From: Pseudopyrenochaeta lycopersici
Lineage: Eukaryota; Ascomycota; Dothideomycetes; Pleosporales; Pseudopyrenochaetaceae
Length of the DNA stretch: 64,000 nt
NCBI GenBank assembly: GCA_003313425.1
Contig: NHZP01000015.1
Span: 62,001 to 126,000 of the forward strand
Reading direction: 5' to 3'
The translations under genes were made by a program, and so were the position numbers. The notes under the pieces are model-generated. The model did no database searches and was not told the DNA's origin. It saw nothing but the letters and a program-made list of their open reading frames with translations. Shown here in pieces: positions 45,371-57,336 of this stretch (the first letter of the stretch is position 1; every line of letters begins with the position of its first letter).

Positions 45371-45580
45371 TGTTGGCAGGTCTAGGAAGTATGGTGATAT
45401 CTAGCTAGGAGAAACCGAAACCGTAAACTCTCGATGAGATCGGGAATATGGGATTGACCGTCGGCCAGGCCGACGCGCTGAAGCTAAAATCGTAGAGATG
45501 AAGGAATAGGTTGTGCTCTGTAGAAAGATAGACATCTTTCAAAATAGAAGTCTATTGAAACGTTCATCATATGCGTCACA
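45371..45580 (-). repeat. Dispersed exon-like module, copy 3 of 3
   Basis: Minus-strand copy of the module at 17066-17312. The frame reads EHNLFLHLYDFSFSASAWPT, then VNPIFPISSRVYGFGFS with one stop, so this copy preserves most of the former exon. Unlike copies 1 and 2, no membrane-protein relic is next to it; upstream lies a different relic (45678-45800). Confidence 0.6.
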
Positions 45581-45677
45581 GTATTAGAGCTCTCACACTA
45601 ATAGTTAGTACCTTGCTGGAAGGTATCTGTCAATGATTGTTGTACTAGTTATTGGTATGGGTTACATGAGGGTAGGT

Positions 45678-45800
45678 TACGTGCCTCAGTAGCTATGATG
45701 TCTTCACAAACCTTGAGTGCTTCTCAACGGTTTGTCTCATATCAATACACTTGTTTTACCGTTTCTTCTAGCTCCTGCTACAACCTCCTCACATTATGTG
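45678..45800 (-). pseudogene. Coiled-coil-like coding relic
   Basis: A minus-strand frame with CGA-to-TGA type stops reads QELEETVKQVY, YETNR and EALKVCEDIIATEARN, a charged helical segment. Too short for a family call. Confidence 0.3.
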
Positions 45801-46600
45801 GATGTCTAGACGTCATAGTTGATCGTAAATTAACTGAGAAATTGTGACTTCTGTTCTGAGTCTGTTTGCCTTGTACATCACGCCGTTTTTTGTCCGGTCT
45901 GTTGTCCGAGTTTGGTGGCCGCGATGAGCAATATAGTCAGCGGATCGGACGTCCGTTTTCAGCCGGTAAATCTGTTGGAAGGACATTTGCATGATGTGGT
46001 AGGTTTAATAATTCGTCCGTCCTCGTGGCGACAAATCAACTATCATTAAACTAAGCAAAGCTAGTATTCGTTTCTTCCGAGTTGGCGGTGCTTCTAAGTG
46101 CGGGAATTTCTTCGCCAATTAACGTCTAATTAGGTACTGCACAGCACGGACAGGGTATGCACGCCCCGGGTACCACCGTGTAGTATATGCATAAAATGGT
46201 AACTCTATGGCAAGTCCTGAGACTCTGGGTATTATAACTACAAAGTTTTTCCTGCACAACTGGCAGCAACTCCTGTCGGCTCTCTTTTATTACATTGTCA
46301 TATCCTGTGGCCGGCAACTGCTCACTTGCAGGACTACCCTTTTCTTCTTTGTTTAGGACACAGTTTCTTTCTGTCGAACCTGCTATATCTAAAATTAGGC
46401 CTACTCTGCTACATTCAGAGGATACGGTAACCACAGCTTCGTTCCCAACGAACCTGTCAGTTTCTGCGACGCCACTGTTACCCATACGCATCCAGACAAG
46501 AACGACACCCTACGTAGTCAGATATAACCTCCTCTGGGCTCGTCATGGAACGAGCGACTCTAAATGGCGGGTAGTGGGGGCAGAGTAGCTAGACTTGATC
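45801..46600. other. Intergenic, no gene recognised
   Basis: Overlapping open frames on both strands at 46126-46588 have no recognisable content. Otherwise nothing seen. Confidence 0.3.
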
Positions 46601-46616
46601 TACTCGCGTTGCGACG

Positions 46617-47115
46617 ATTTACGGAGCCACCAGCGAGGGCTACAAAACACCGGGCATTGACGGCGGCGAACAGACCGAGGATATTACCAGTGCCAGAACC
46701 TGGGCATTGGTGAGCCATGGAAATGTCGACTATAACCGGCTTCATGACTTTGCTACGATTGCCTTTAAAGATGGTGCTGTAGATATTAAAAGCGTCGCTG
46801 AAATCGTCTACGGCCGACCCGCAAATTGCTCATGATGGAGTAGATGCTCAAAAGGCCACCGATACGATTATATGTTTGCTCAGCGCTGTCTGGGTGTGTT
46901 TGGCGGTATCGCAGCGGCACACCCAGCAATTAAGTGAGCTCAGTTCTTTGCTTGCCAGACGTTCCCTCAGCAAGTTTTGAGTGAGCTAGGAGAGTACCTC
47001 TATCCTTACGAGTATGTGACCTTGACGAAAACCGTCATTGACGCAAGCGTCAATGACGGCTTCGTCGATGGCCTTATAAAACACCCAGATTCCCACCTTT
47101 TCAATCCTCCCTTAC
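46617..47115 (+). pseudogene. Tannase/feruloyl esterase family, internal fragment
   Basis: One plus-strand frame with two TGA stops reads GIDGGEQTEDITSARTWALV, NRLHDFATIAFKDGAVDIKS, EIVYGRPANC, then the nucleophile-elbow region RCSKGHRYDYMFAQRC (the family usually has CSTGG, so the Ser is kept but its neighbours are changed), GVFGGIAAAHPAIK, and VLSELGEYLYPYEYVTLTK to DGFVDGLIKHPDSHLFNPP, matching the family's order including the 'DG..DGLI.DPD' region near the calcium site. The N-terminal ~150 and C-terminal ~200 residues are missing. Intact relatives are secreted esterases acting on plant phenolic esters. It is a pseudogene here. Confidence 0.65.
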
Positions 47116-47334
47116 TAGGTGGTCGGTACCCCCGTGAAATCTGCTCTGTAAAACAAAATCTAGGGGTATTAGATTAAAGCAGAGCAAAGCGTAGTGGCCA
47201 CTAACAGGTGTGCTTTAATAGCTTTGTGACAGTCATTCCAGACATTGAATTCTCACTGTTTGTGATGCTTTTGAATGTATAACCTAAACAAGGGCAAGTC
47301 TGATAAGTTGTGCATTACGTTATCATCGCTGTTA
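47116..47334. other. Intergenic, no gene recognised
   Basis: Short balanced-composition stretch between the tannase fragment and element copy C. Nothing seen. Confidence 0.3.
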
Positions 47335-48499
47335 ACGTGTTCCACCAGTCAGTGGCGAACACCAGTCAGTCGCGCACCCCACCAAATCGTCCACGCTTGC
47401 TCTTAAAACAACAATAATAACCTCTTAATAACAGCCTCCTACAGCTTAAAAGGAAGGTTATGTCCTTCTTACATCGCAGGCCTTTAATTTAAAGTAGATA
47501 ATAAGTGTCTAGAGGGCTGTAAAGCTATTTAATATTCCTAATTTAATACTCTAAGGTTACCTTAATAGACGCCTACTTTAAACTATTATTAACGCACGTA
47601 AATAAAAGCTATTACTTACTAAAGAATAAAGCCTTATTTAATAGATACTAAAGCTTAATTAATAAGGCTTTCTACCTTATATTATTAACGTATATTAGAT
47701 AAAAGACGCTCTTCTTACTATATAAAGTTAGCAGCTTTCTCTACTACTTTTTAGTAAGAACTAAGTCTCTTACTTTATTAAGGCTTAGTTAGAGCTTTAG
47801 ATAAAATAGAACTATAAATTTTACTTACAGTATATAAAATATAAAGATTTTATAAAATTAGACGCCTAGTATAGCCTTATAAAGAATATAATTAAGATAC
47901 ATAAGATAGTAGTAGAGGATACTTATAACTTTAATAAGATAGAGTTTATAATAAGTATTACCTTAATATTAAAAGTAGTTACTAGCTCTAATACTATTAG
48001 ATAAGTAACTATTATATAGCTTAGTAACTATAACTAGATAATAATAATTAAGTATATAAGCGCTATAGGCTATATACTACCTCCTTTTATTATTTTTAAG
48101 AGTAAAGTCTACTAAGCGTTATAGTATAGTCTTAAGCTTTAGCTACTTAGTAACTAAAGTATTAGTATAAGTAATAATAGATAAATAACTAATAACTTTA
48201 GCTTTATATAGTTAAAGTATTTTAATATCCTTATAGCTTTATATATAATTAGAAGTTATTATCTTCTTATACTAGATAGCTATAGTAGCTATATAATACT
48301 TATATTTAATACTTACTACTTAAAGAAGAATATTATTACTTTTTATATACTTCTTTATATATCTTATAAGCTATAGCCTCTTAATATTAGTTACTTTTTA
48401 CTTCTTAAAATAGTGTATAGATATATAATAGATAAGCGTACGCGCTAATAAGTATAGTTTATTAATAAAGATAAGTTTTTATATATATATCTTAGTATA

Positions 48500-48704
48500 T
48501 GTTAGGGACTGTTAGTAGAGGTTGAGGTTAAGTGATAGGGGATAGTATTAAGACTAATCCTTAACCTCTACTCTAAGGGGGTAGCTCTCGTTTATATACT
48601 AGCCCGTCTCTAGTGTAGTCCTAAGCCTTTCTAGGCTCTATCTAGTATAGGTCTGAGGGCCCTCTGCTAGGTTGTCCCCTGCTAGGTCTAGTGTATTCGT
48701 AATA
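48500..48704 (-). repeat. 3' LTR of the 8.15-kb gypsy element
   Basis: Starts TGTTAGGGACTG and ends CGTAATA (RIP form of CGTGACA), 205 bp, collinear with 56447-56651. This copy carries most of the C-to-T/G-to-A changes. Confidence 0.9.
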
Positions 48705-49145
48705 ATTACTTTCCTCTTTTTTTTAAGGGTTGTCCCTAACCTGTATAGACGTTACGCGCATGCTGTTCGCGCTGCCCTAGTCCCGACGCGTCTCCAGTCG
48801 TTTACTAGGTAACGTAATATATTTCCTGTAGGCAGCTTTTATAGCTTTACCTATAAATCTTTTTACGTAAGGTAGCTGCCTTCACGACTGTTGTACGGTC
48901 GCTGTTTCCTAGCTGCCTTAGCGTGTTCCTTTCTTGCAACTACTGTTAGCTGGGGCCTTACGTGTTTAGCTTATAAAGTTTGCGTGTGTAACGCTATTAC
49001 GTAGGTAGGTTATTATAGCCTATCCCTACTAGCTGCTTATTGCTCCTTCACGTAGTTTACCCTTTATAGGTAAGTTACTGGTGAGCTGCTGCCTATAACT
49101 GCCCTGGTAAGAGGCTGGGTTTCAGAGGGTCCGTGGGCGCAGAGG

Positions 49146-49152
49146 TATATAA
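49146..49152 (+). promoter_or_regulatory. TATA box for the antisense gene
   Basis: TATATAA inside GAGGTATATAAGTG, 151 bases upstream of the ATG at 49303, followed by C/T- and A-rich leader sequence (CTACATCTACTTCC). The spacing is about the same as at the host gene 21531. Confidence 0.5.
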
Positions 49153-49302
49153 GTGTACTGCTCCCCTTCTCTCTGCTACCTACATCTACTTCCTTCTTTT
49201 AGGCAATTATACTACTCTTTAACTTACTTAATAGGTTCCTAAATACTAACTAGCGTAAGTAACGCGCCTCTTCCTAGTTACATCTACAGTTTGCCTAGCA
49301 AC

Positions 49303-50438
49303 ATGCAGCTGCAGCTGTTGCTTACTTAGTTTTAGTGCGAGGCCTGTATCTCCGCTCTCTCTACGGTGTCCTGCAGGGACCCTAACAGCACAGTTTAGGG
49401 CATGTTTTGCACGTTTTACTTAGGCGAAGGCTATTATGTCTGCAAGAACAACTTCAGTGTGTGCAGCTATTATTCCTCCTAGAAGAAGGGGGGTTATGTT
49501 AAGGTAAGTAACTTGCCCTTACTTCTAGGTTTGGCTAACAGGTCTCCTAGATCAAACTTTCGTTTTAGCGTGCTATTAATTTACTTAACTAGCTAATTAC
49601 AGTTGCGAATTATAAAACTAATACAGCCTTATCCTGTCTTCGACCCAGGGATTCGCTGTCTAAGATCTTTATTATTAATAATTGTGTTGCGCTTACTTAG
49701 ACGCGTGCTTACGATTATTCTATAGAGTTACGTTAGGCCTTCTCTACTATATCGCAGGCCTATAATTACCTTATTTGTTCCTATCCTAAGGGGGAGATTA
49801 AGTTTAAGAAGGCCTGCTAGGTGTCTCAAGAGTTAAACGTTAAGCGATATAAAGTAACTTTCTTACTACTTCCTTTAGTAATATATAGCTAATATATGCA
49901 GTTAGGAATTAGTACGTCTAGTTTAAAGCGCCTAGAAAATATAGTTATAGATAAAGGTATTAAGCGTAACTTTTAGTCTACTAGGTATTATAGTAACTAT
50001 AAGCGTCGCTAGTACTATTACAGAACTAATATTTCTGCTAAGTCTAACGTTAGTTTACTCTTTACCCCTTCGCCTGTTAAGAAGTCTATTTATTTAGGTT
50101 CACCTCCTACCTTTAGTAGTTCTGTTAGTAGCCAGGCTTTAGCGCTTAGGATTACAGCTACGTTAGGTCCTAAGCGGGATCGTAATGCCTCTATATTACC
50201 TTCCTTTTAGCCTTCTATTTCCCCTAGCGCTTAGTCTGCCTGCCCTTAAGCTGCCCTTTATTCTACAGAGTCGCCCTTAAGTCCTATTCCTATAAATGCG
50301 TTTAACGAGGTCTTTTGTAGTAGTCCCTCGCCCTTTACTAGTCCTCCTACTAGTAGTTATGCGTCGCGTTATTCTAATTACCTGCGTTAGGCGGATGCTA
50401 GTTAGCGTAGAGGTGGTAACGTAGAGATAGGGGACTGA
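49303..50438 (+). pseudogene. Antisense spliced gene inside the gypsy element (unrecognised protein)
   Basis: Plus strand, opposite to gag-pol. Exon 1 49303-49503 (67 codons) starts MQLQLLLT and contains CEACISA, SCRDPNSTV, GMFCTFYLGEGYYVCKNNFS and CSYY, a cysteine-rich possible zinc-binding domain. A 65-bp intron 49504-49568 has GTAAGT, GCTAAC and TTTTAG. Exon 2 49569-50438 (290 codons to TGA) stays in one frame; its only interruptions are twelve TAG/TAA codons, as are the four in exon 1, all explicable by CAG/CAA (or TGG) mutation. A basic middle part (KRLENIVIDKGIKRNF) precedes a Ser/Pro-rich tail (LGSPPTFSSSVSS). 356 residues before RIP. No family recognised. It ends ~100 bases before the convergent end of pol. 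Confidence 0.7.
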
Positions 50439-50539
50439 ACAAGTCTAGGGCGTGTTTCTAGTAGGCCTTATACAGGGTGTATTAGTTTAGTTTATAGGTA
50501 TATAGTAATATTATAAATATCTTCCTATTCTCTTCTAAG

Positions 50540-53500
50540 CTTCTTCTAGGGCTAGCCCTATTGTTATTCTAGTTATCTTCTAAGGGGTGCTTAGGGGTTG
50601 CGCTCTAAGGATGCTAGGTAGTCTTATAGGAGTTCGTTATAGTAGTTAAGATTCTCTTCTAGCTCCTAGGTCGCATCTTTAATACTCTAACCTAGCTACT
50701 TTACTTTAAGCTTACGCCCCCTTATAAGAGTTTTCCTGTAATCTAGGATTCCTTCTACTTTATATTAATCTTCTATAGGGGCGTCTACTAAGTCCTAGAC
50801 AGGGCCTAGTTAGAACCCTCTCTATGTTAGGGGTTCTACCCAGGGCTCTAATAGGGATACGTAGAAGACAGGGTAAATTCGCGCTATTAATAGCGGGAGG
50901 GCGAGCCTGTATGCTAGCTTACTAATACGCTCTTTAATATAAAATAGCCTTAGGTGTCTTACCACAAACTTCTTTAAGGGTCTTAAGGTTACTATATTCT
51001 TCGCCTGTAACAGCACTAGGTCTCTGACAGAGAAGTATTAGTTAGACTGTTTCGCATTATACTACTTTATATTACTTTACTGCGCCTTTTCTAGGCGTAC
51101 CCTTACCTCCTCTTATCGTTAGTGCTATTTATTTAGTCTGTTACTAACTTACCGCCTAAGTTCTGGTGCTCCTGCGGGACCCTCCTAGGTTAGAGGTAGT
51201 TTACAGAGCTAGTAGCTGTTAGGGATTCTATTAAATCCCTTTAGGTCTGTCCTAAATACCGCCTTAATAGGGCTTACGCTGTGTGCTGAGTAGTTTTTTA
51301 AGTTGTAGGCGTACTCCGCGTAGGGTAGTAGCTCTACCTAGTTGTCTTGCTGGTAGTTTATATAGATGCGGAGGTAGGTCTCTAGTTCCTGGTTCTGGCG
51401 TTTAGTTTGCCTATCCGTTTAGGGGTAGAAAGCAGTGCTAAGCCTGTGTTTAATTTTAAGGTAGTAATAAATGTCTAACTAGAACTAGCTTATAAATACT
51501 AACCCTTAATCTAATAGAAGGGTGTCTAGTAGCCCCTGCTTAAGGAAGTATTATTTTAGCAGTAACTCTGCTACCTGCTAGGACGTAATTGTCTTTATTA
51601 CAGGCAGGTACTAGATATATTTTATAAAGCGATCTACTAGTACTAGTATAGCGTTATACTTGTTCCTTTTATTATCTGCTAACTTTAGTAGGTCTGTAAC
51701 AAAGTCTAGAGAGTAGTGCCTCTATGCTATCTTAGGAAGGAGTAGTAGTAATAACAGGCCTTAGGGCTTATGTCTCTAGATCTTGTTCAGCTAGTACTGT
51801 AGGCACTAGCTAATATACTTCTAGGTATCTTTCCTAAGGTAGGGCTAAAAGTATTTTCTTTAGAGGACCTTAGTAGTTTTATCTACCTTATAATACCCTC
51901 TTATAGGGTTATTATAGTTCCTCTAGAGTATATTCGCGCGGAGTGAGGCGTCCTTAGGGATCTACACTTTCCTGCTCCTGCGCAGGAGGCCCTTAGGGTC
52001 GACTTCCTAAGTACTAGCCTCCTTCCTCGCTTCGCCCGCGTCCTAACCCGCTAGCGCTGTAAAGCTAGGACGGGCCTAATCCTGTGCTTGCACTAGCTAG
52101 ACGTGTTTAAGAAGGCGTCCTAGAACTTCTAGGGCGTAGGCGGACTCTTCCTGCGTAGCTACTACTGCGAGGTAGTTAGGTGCTATTACTTAGAACCCTA
52201 AGCTGCGTAAAGGCCCTTTAGTAGCTAGTAAGTACGATAGCCTAGCTTGTAAGTTTCCCTCTGTACTAGCTTTATCGCCTGTAGTTTAGCTACAGGCAGG
52301 GACAGGCAATGTATCGCTAATAACTAACTGCTTGTTAGGGAATTCCTAGGTAGGTAGATTCTCTTTTAGGGGTTAACGCGGACCCAGCTAGGTTCTATTC
52401 CTAGGGAGGTATAGTTTCTATACTACCTGCGGGGTGGTTAGAGCTATAGACTCTTAAGGTGTCTACTATTAAAGCTTTTGTTAGAGCGTGGGGAGCATCG
52501 CACTCCTTAACGCTTAAGGTTCTCCTGCTAGGAGTCCTTGCGCAAAGTCAGGCCTTTAAGAGGGCCTGTTAGTAGGGTTCTTAGGTCCTGGTTTATACTC
52601 TACTTTAAAGTTAAATTCTGCTAGCTTCTTAGCCTATTAGGCCTGCTTAAGAGAGAGCTCCTTTATTATTATAAAGTATTAGAGGTTATTATAGTTAGAG
52701 AGTACCTAGATTATTATTAGAGTATGTTAGAGGTAGTACCTCTACGTCCTAAATACTTCTATAATAGCGCAGAGCTCCTTATTATAGGTGTACTAATTTA
52801 GGAATAGTCTAGAGAACTTCTTGCTCTAGAACGCAACAGGCTTCTAGTAACGCTCTATTACCTGCCTAGTTAAGGCTAGTTATAAGAGGATAGCGGCTAT
52901 TATAAAGTCTAAAGCGTTAGTAAGAACTATTACTAGTTCTACTAGGTTAAAGTACTGAAGCACGGGGGCTTCTAAGAACTTCTAACGCAGCGTAAGGAAC
53001 GCGTTCCTTACGTGGTTAGGCTACGCCTACGGCCAGTACTATCTCGTAGGTCCCTTACAACTCTTTACAGCCTTGTTTATAGCCTTACCTGCAAGGGGCG
53101 TACTTAGGTCTGTTGCTAGGTTCTAGGCGGTTATTATATAGTTTACTAACGGACGTACTATAGCAGAGTAGTTAAAGATAAATCTTTAATAGAAGTTAGC
53201 GAACCTAAGGAATACTTAGATGTCCTTATAGCCCTAGGGTTCTAGCTACTCTCTAATAGTCTGTACTCTTACGGGGTCTATTACTACGCCTCCTAGGGTT
53301 ACTATAAACCCTAGGAATTCTATAGATCTAGTAGAGAAGGTACACTTACTTACCTTGCAGTATAGGCTCTATTCTATAAGTTGGTCTAAGACCTCCTCTA
53401 CGTAGCTGTTGTAATCTTTCTTATTCTCTAAGTAGATTAGTATATTATCTAGATACACTACGCAAGTGCAGTCTATAAGCCCCTTGAGGGCTCTATAGAT

Positions 53501-56330
53501 ATAGGACTAGAAGGTCGCTAGCGCGTTAGATAATCTAAAGGGTAGAACAAGGTACTTAAAGTAGCTGTACCGCGTCTTAAACGCTGTTTTCTACTCGTTG
53601 CCCTCCTTAATCTAAAGTCTGTAATAGGCGTCTTAGATATCTAACTTTATAAAGATTTACGCCTTTAAGAAGCAGTCCAGCATCTCGCTTACAAGGGGGA
53701 TTAGGTACTAGTTCTTTATAGTTACTTTATTTAGGCCTTAGTAGTCTACGCATAGCTAGAGTGTTCTGTCTAATTTTAGTACGAAAAGGATTAGGGCCCC
53801 TACTAGTAACGTGCTAGGCTAGATCTATCTCTTCTCTTACGCTATATTAAGGTATTCCTAGAGGATGTCTAGCTCTTAGCGCGAGAGGTTGTAAATAGGG
53901 AGGTTTAGGACTTTTTATTCCTCCTCTAACGTAATCGCGTAGTTATACTCCCTATAGGGGCGCAGTACCTCTGTCTAATACTTGCTAAAGGCGAGCTACT
54001 TATAGTGCAGCTTCTAGGGGACGTGCCTTAATTCCTCTTCATCCAGGCGGTCCCTAGCGGGGTTAACCCGCAGGGCATCCTCCTTAGCTAGGCTGGGGAG
54101 GATACAGGGTGCTACTAAGAGGGTGGCACGCTAATTAGAGTTCCTGTTGCGTATACTAGACACTACGCGCTGTACCGTCTCTATAAGCAGCTAGGCTAGC
54201 TAGGGTTCCCTTCAGACACACTTCTTTAGGTAGTCTGTAATACTAAGGACTAGGTTTCGCAGCTAGAGCAAGCCCTAGCAATAGAACTATTCTGCGTTAT
54301 ATTCTATATCTCTACTAGGCTTAGCAGGTTCTAACAGATTCGCGGCGGTTGCCTAACGTATCTCCTCTCAGACTGCTCTTTCAGCCTCGCTAGTTAGGGT
54401 GTTACAGGTTAGGGCTCCTAGGTAGAGGATGTAGGCTGTCTCTCTAGGGCCGACATCGCCTAACAGGTCCGCGGCAGTAACAACTTAGACCTAGTCAGTA
54501 TCTCGCGCAGCCTACCATTCAAATTCTCCTATAGAGAATTAAATCTTAGGATTAGCTTTCCTTAGCTATAGGTATCCTAGAATAAGGTTATAGCCTTTAA
54601 TATTAGTAGACTAAAACAGTTATAGGCCTACCTATTTTACTGTGCCTTTTAAGTCCTAGCACTAGATAGACAGATCGTATGCGGCTCCTAGTAGGAGTAG
54701 TTAATCGTTAACTAGGCTTACCGTAGGCTTTTAGTAGTAGTTTACTCTAGGTAGGAAGTAAAGCTAGATAATCTCGCTTAATATAATGTTAATCTCCGCG
54801 CCTAAGTTATATAGGGCTTAGAGGGGGAACAGAAGTCTATTAGCTACCTATAGCTAGACTTTGATTGCTATCTAGAGTGCTTTCCCCTAGGTGTTAGGCC
54901 CTAGTAGCAGTTAGGACAGATTAGCGACTAGGGCGTTACGTTTCCTAATTAAGGCCTAGGTCAAGTTTGTTTATTAGCTCTGCCTCTTACGTTTCCCTAA
55001 TTACAATTCTTCTAGTAAGGTTAGGTTATACCCTACTCAGCTAGGTCCTAAGAGTTTTTAGGCGTCCCCTAGTACTGCGGCAGGTTCCATATAAGCTTTA
55101 GATAAGGCAATCTTTAGGAGTAGTTTATCTCTAAAGGTCTGTTATCTTACTTCTTACTAGTCCTCTACAAGTTAGAGAAGGAGTTTAACGCTAAGTGTTT
55201 ACCCTAAGAAGGGCCTTTAGCAGTAGCTTTTTAGGTGTCCCTTAGGAAGTAATTAGCGCGAGTTATAGTTTCTGCGTTACGTAGGGCCCTTTTAAACTTA
55301 GGCTATGAGTTAATAGTCTTAAGGACCCTAGTGCGCATAATCTCCCTGCAGTATTCCTCTGGAAGTCTTAACTATATAAAGGCGATCTTTAGCTTGTAGT
55401 CGTCCTCCCTGTCCTCTAGCTTAAAGAAGTTATAGGTTAGAAGAGATTCTTTTTTCCTTAGCTAGAGGAGGAAGGTGTTAACGTTGTTATCCCTCCGCTA
55501 CTTAAAGTTAAAGAACTAGAGGTAGTTATTATAGCAGGTGAGGATAGGATCTTAAACTAGCTTACATTCCTCCTATTTAAGGTAAGCCTATAAGGTAATA
55601 CTCCCTTTATTAATGTGTTATTAGAGGAGTTCTTAGTAGACGTGATACTAGATCGTCCCCAGAGCCTAATAGGTACGGGTTACTATGTCTTCTAGTACCT
55701 AGGCGTACGCAAAGGCAGTTTCGACATCCTTCACCTATTAGTCCACCTGCTGTACTAATAGGGCTCAGGTTTCTAATCCTACTTTTAGTTTAGGTTGCAC
55801 ACTGTTTAGAGCCCTAATAAGCTTCCCTACCTTATTAAAGGCGGGCTAGGGGGGTTCTAGTGGCTTCCCGGCCTGTCCTACCCCTAGTGCTTATAACGCG
55901 TAATTAATTTAGTCTTTTAGCTTTTTAATCGCTTCCTCTAAGGCTCTAGTCTCTTCTGCCTTAAAGAGGTTAGCTAATAGACCTTAGATAAACGTTTTAT
56001 TTAAGATTCCTGTTATTAGCTTTTTCCTAGCAGAAAGAGGTTAGGTTTCTGCTAGGACGTTAGCGGCACTAGACACCTCCGTTAGGGTTTCGCTAACCTA
56101 GTTAAGTCTACTGCTATAAGTGCGTTAGTCTGGGGGTAGTCCTAACCCTTGCCGCAGGGTACCTGTTGTGTTAGAGTCCTAGGGGTTTTGGTTTGGGGCG
56201 TCTAACGTGTTTAATTGTTAGGGGTCTTCTAATGTCCCTAGGTCTCTCTAGGCGTCTTTGGTACTTCCTTAGGGAGGCTCTAGGTTAGTATTACTCCTAG
56301 GTCTTCTGCAAGTGCCTACTATAATACTTC
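50540..56330 (-). pseudogene. gag-pol of the 8.15-kb gypsy element, RIP-inactivated
   Basis: On the minus strand, gag lies roughly 56330-55000 but is too degraded for a clear zinc knuckle. Reverse transcriptase at about 53760-53430 shows LCVDY, GLNKVTIKN, a KTAFKTRY-type block, YLVLPFRLSNALATF and the catalytic YLDNILIY (usual YLDD). The integrase C-terminus at 51016-50830 reads KNIVTLRPLKKFVVRHLRLF and YPVFYVSLLEPW. The chromodomain at 50760-50590 reads EGILDYRKTLIRGRKLKVK, LG, then EELEENLNYYNELL and DYLASLERNP. Many TAG/TAA stops. RNase H and the integrase core lie between these blocks (53400-51100) in degraded form. Confidence 0.85.
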
Positions 56331-56446
56331 CTCTTTTTTTTTTCTTCTTTTGCCGTTAGGATGTGGGCGTGCTGTCCCCGGGCTCTCAACAGTACTTCAG
56401 AGGAGAGTTTCTTAACTACTACCCCTAGAGTAAGAAGGATTAGAAT

Positions 56447-56651
56447 TATTAGGGACTGTTAGTAGAGGTCGAGGTTAAGTGATAGGGGATAGTATTAAGA
56501 CTAATCCTTAACCTCTGCTCTAAGGGGGTAGCTCTTATTTATATACTAGCCCGTCTCTAGTATAGTCCTGAGCCTTTCCAGGCTCTATCCGGTATGGGTC
56601 CGAGGGCCCTCCGCTAGGTCGTCCCCCGCTAGGTCTGGTGTGTTCGTGACA
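56447..56651 (-). repeat. 5' LTR of the 8.15-kb gypsy element
   Basis: 205 bp, ends TATTAGGG (RIP form of TGTTAGGG) and TTCGTGACA, followed by GTATA. Less mutated than the partner at 48500. Confidence 0.9.
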
Positions 56652-57336
56652 GTATATATATAACTATTATCTTAGTTTTAAATATCTTTAGAAGCTTTTA
56701 GGTAATAAGCTTAGTTTTATTCTATTCTAAACGCGTCCTATTAACGCTTATAGTTATCTATATACTATCTCTTTTATAAATAGAAGCTATAGCTAAAGCT
56801 ATTTAGATAATAAAAACGCCTTATATAATAAATTAACTTAATTAATAGGCCTATCTTATATATAAGCTCTTTTACTATTAATTATAAAGCTCCTTAAGTA
56901 GAGCTCTTACTTAGCTTATTAAAGGCTATTAGCTAGCTATAAACTTAGCTAAAATCTTAGTAGAAAAAAATAGTAAACTTTATACCTTAAATACGCGTTT
57001 ATAATATAAAAAGGATAAGTAGTAATAATATATTATAGCTAGAGGCGCGTTATAAGTTAAGGTAGGTTATACGTTAGCTATAGCTGCTAAAAGAGCTTTA
57101 AATATAAAAGTAGAAAGTAAGGCTTCTTAGCCTTAGTAATAAGTACCTTTAACTTATAGTAAGTGTAAAGTTTAAAGTTATATTCGCACCTTATATAGCT
57201 AGAGATAGAGAATATTATTACTATATTTACTAGCAAATTTACTGCGTGGTTGTCGCGTTATTGTACGTTGAGATCCTCTCGTTTCGTGGTAGTGCGCGAC
57301 TGACTGGTGTTCGCCACTAACTGGTGGAACACGTTA

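Larger units (their letters stand above)
48500..56651 (-). mobile_element. 8.15-kb Ty3/gypsy LTR retrotransposon (chromovirus) with an extra antisense gene
   Basis: Bounded by 205-bp LTRs (48500-48704 and 56447-56651) and the 5-bp duplication GTATA (48495-48499, 56652-56656). gag-pol is on the minus strand, so the right LTR is the 5' LTR. The LTR pair differs at about 20 positions, all transitions. Order on the minus strand is gag region, RT, RNase H, integrase, chromodomain. Then follows an additional ~1.75 kb before the 3' LTR carrying a plus-strand gene (49303-50438). RIP-inactivated. About 2.6 kb longer than the chromovirus at 4855. Confidence 0.92.
47335..57334 (-). mobile_element. 1.84-kb TA-inserting TIR element, copy C, split by a gypsy element
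   Basis: Flanked by TA (47333-47334, 57335-57336) with ends ACGTGTTCCACCAGTCAGTG and inverse. The gypsy insertion 48500-56651 plus its 5-bp duplication removed, 1843 bp remain, nearly identical to copy B and in the same orientation. RIP-degraded interior without a recognisable transposase. Confidence 0.85.
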
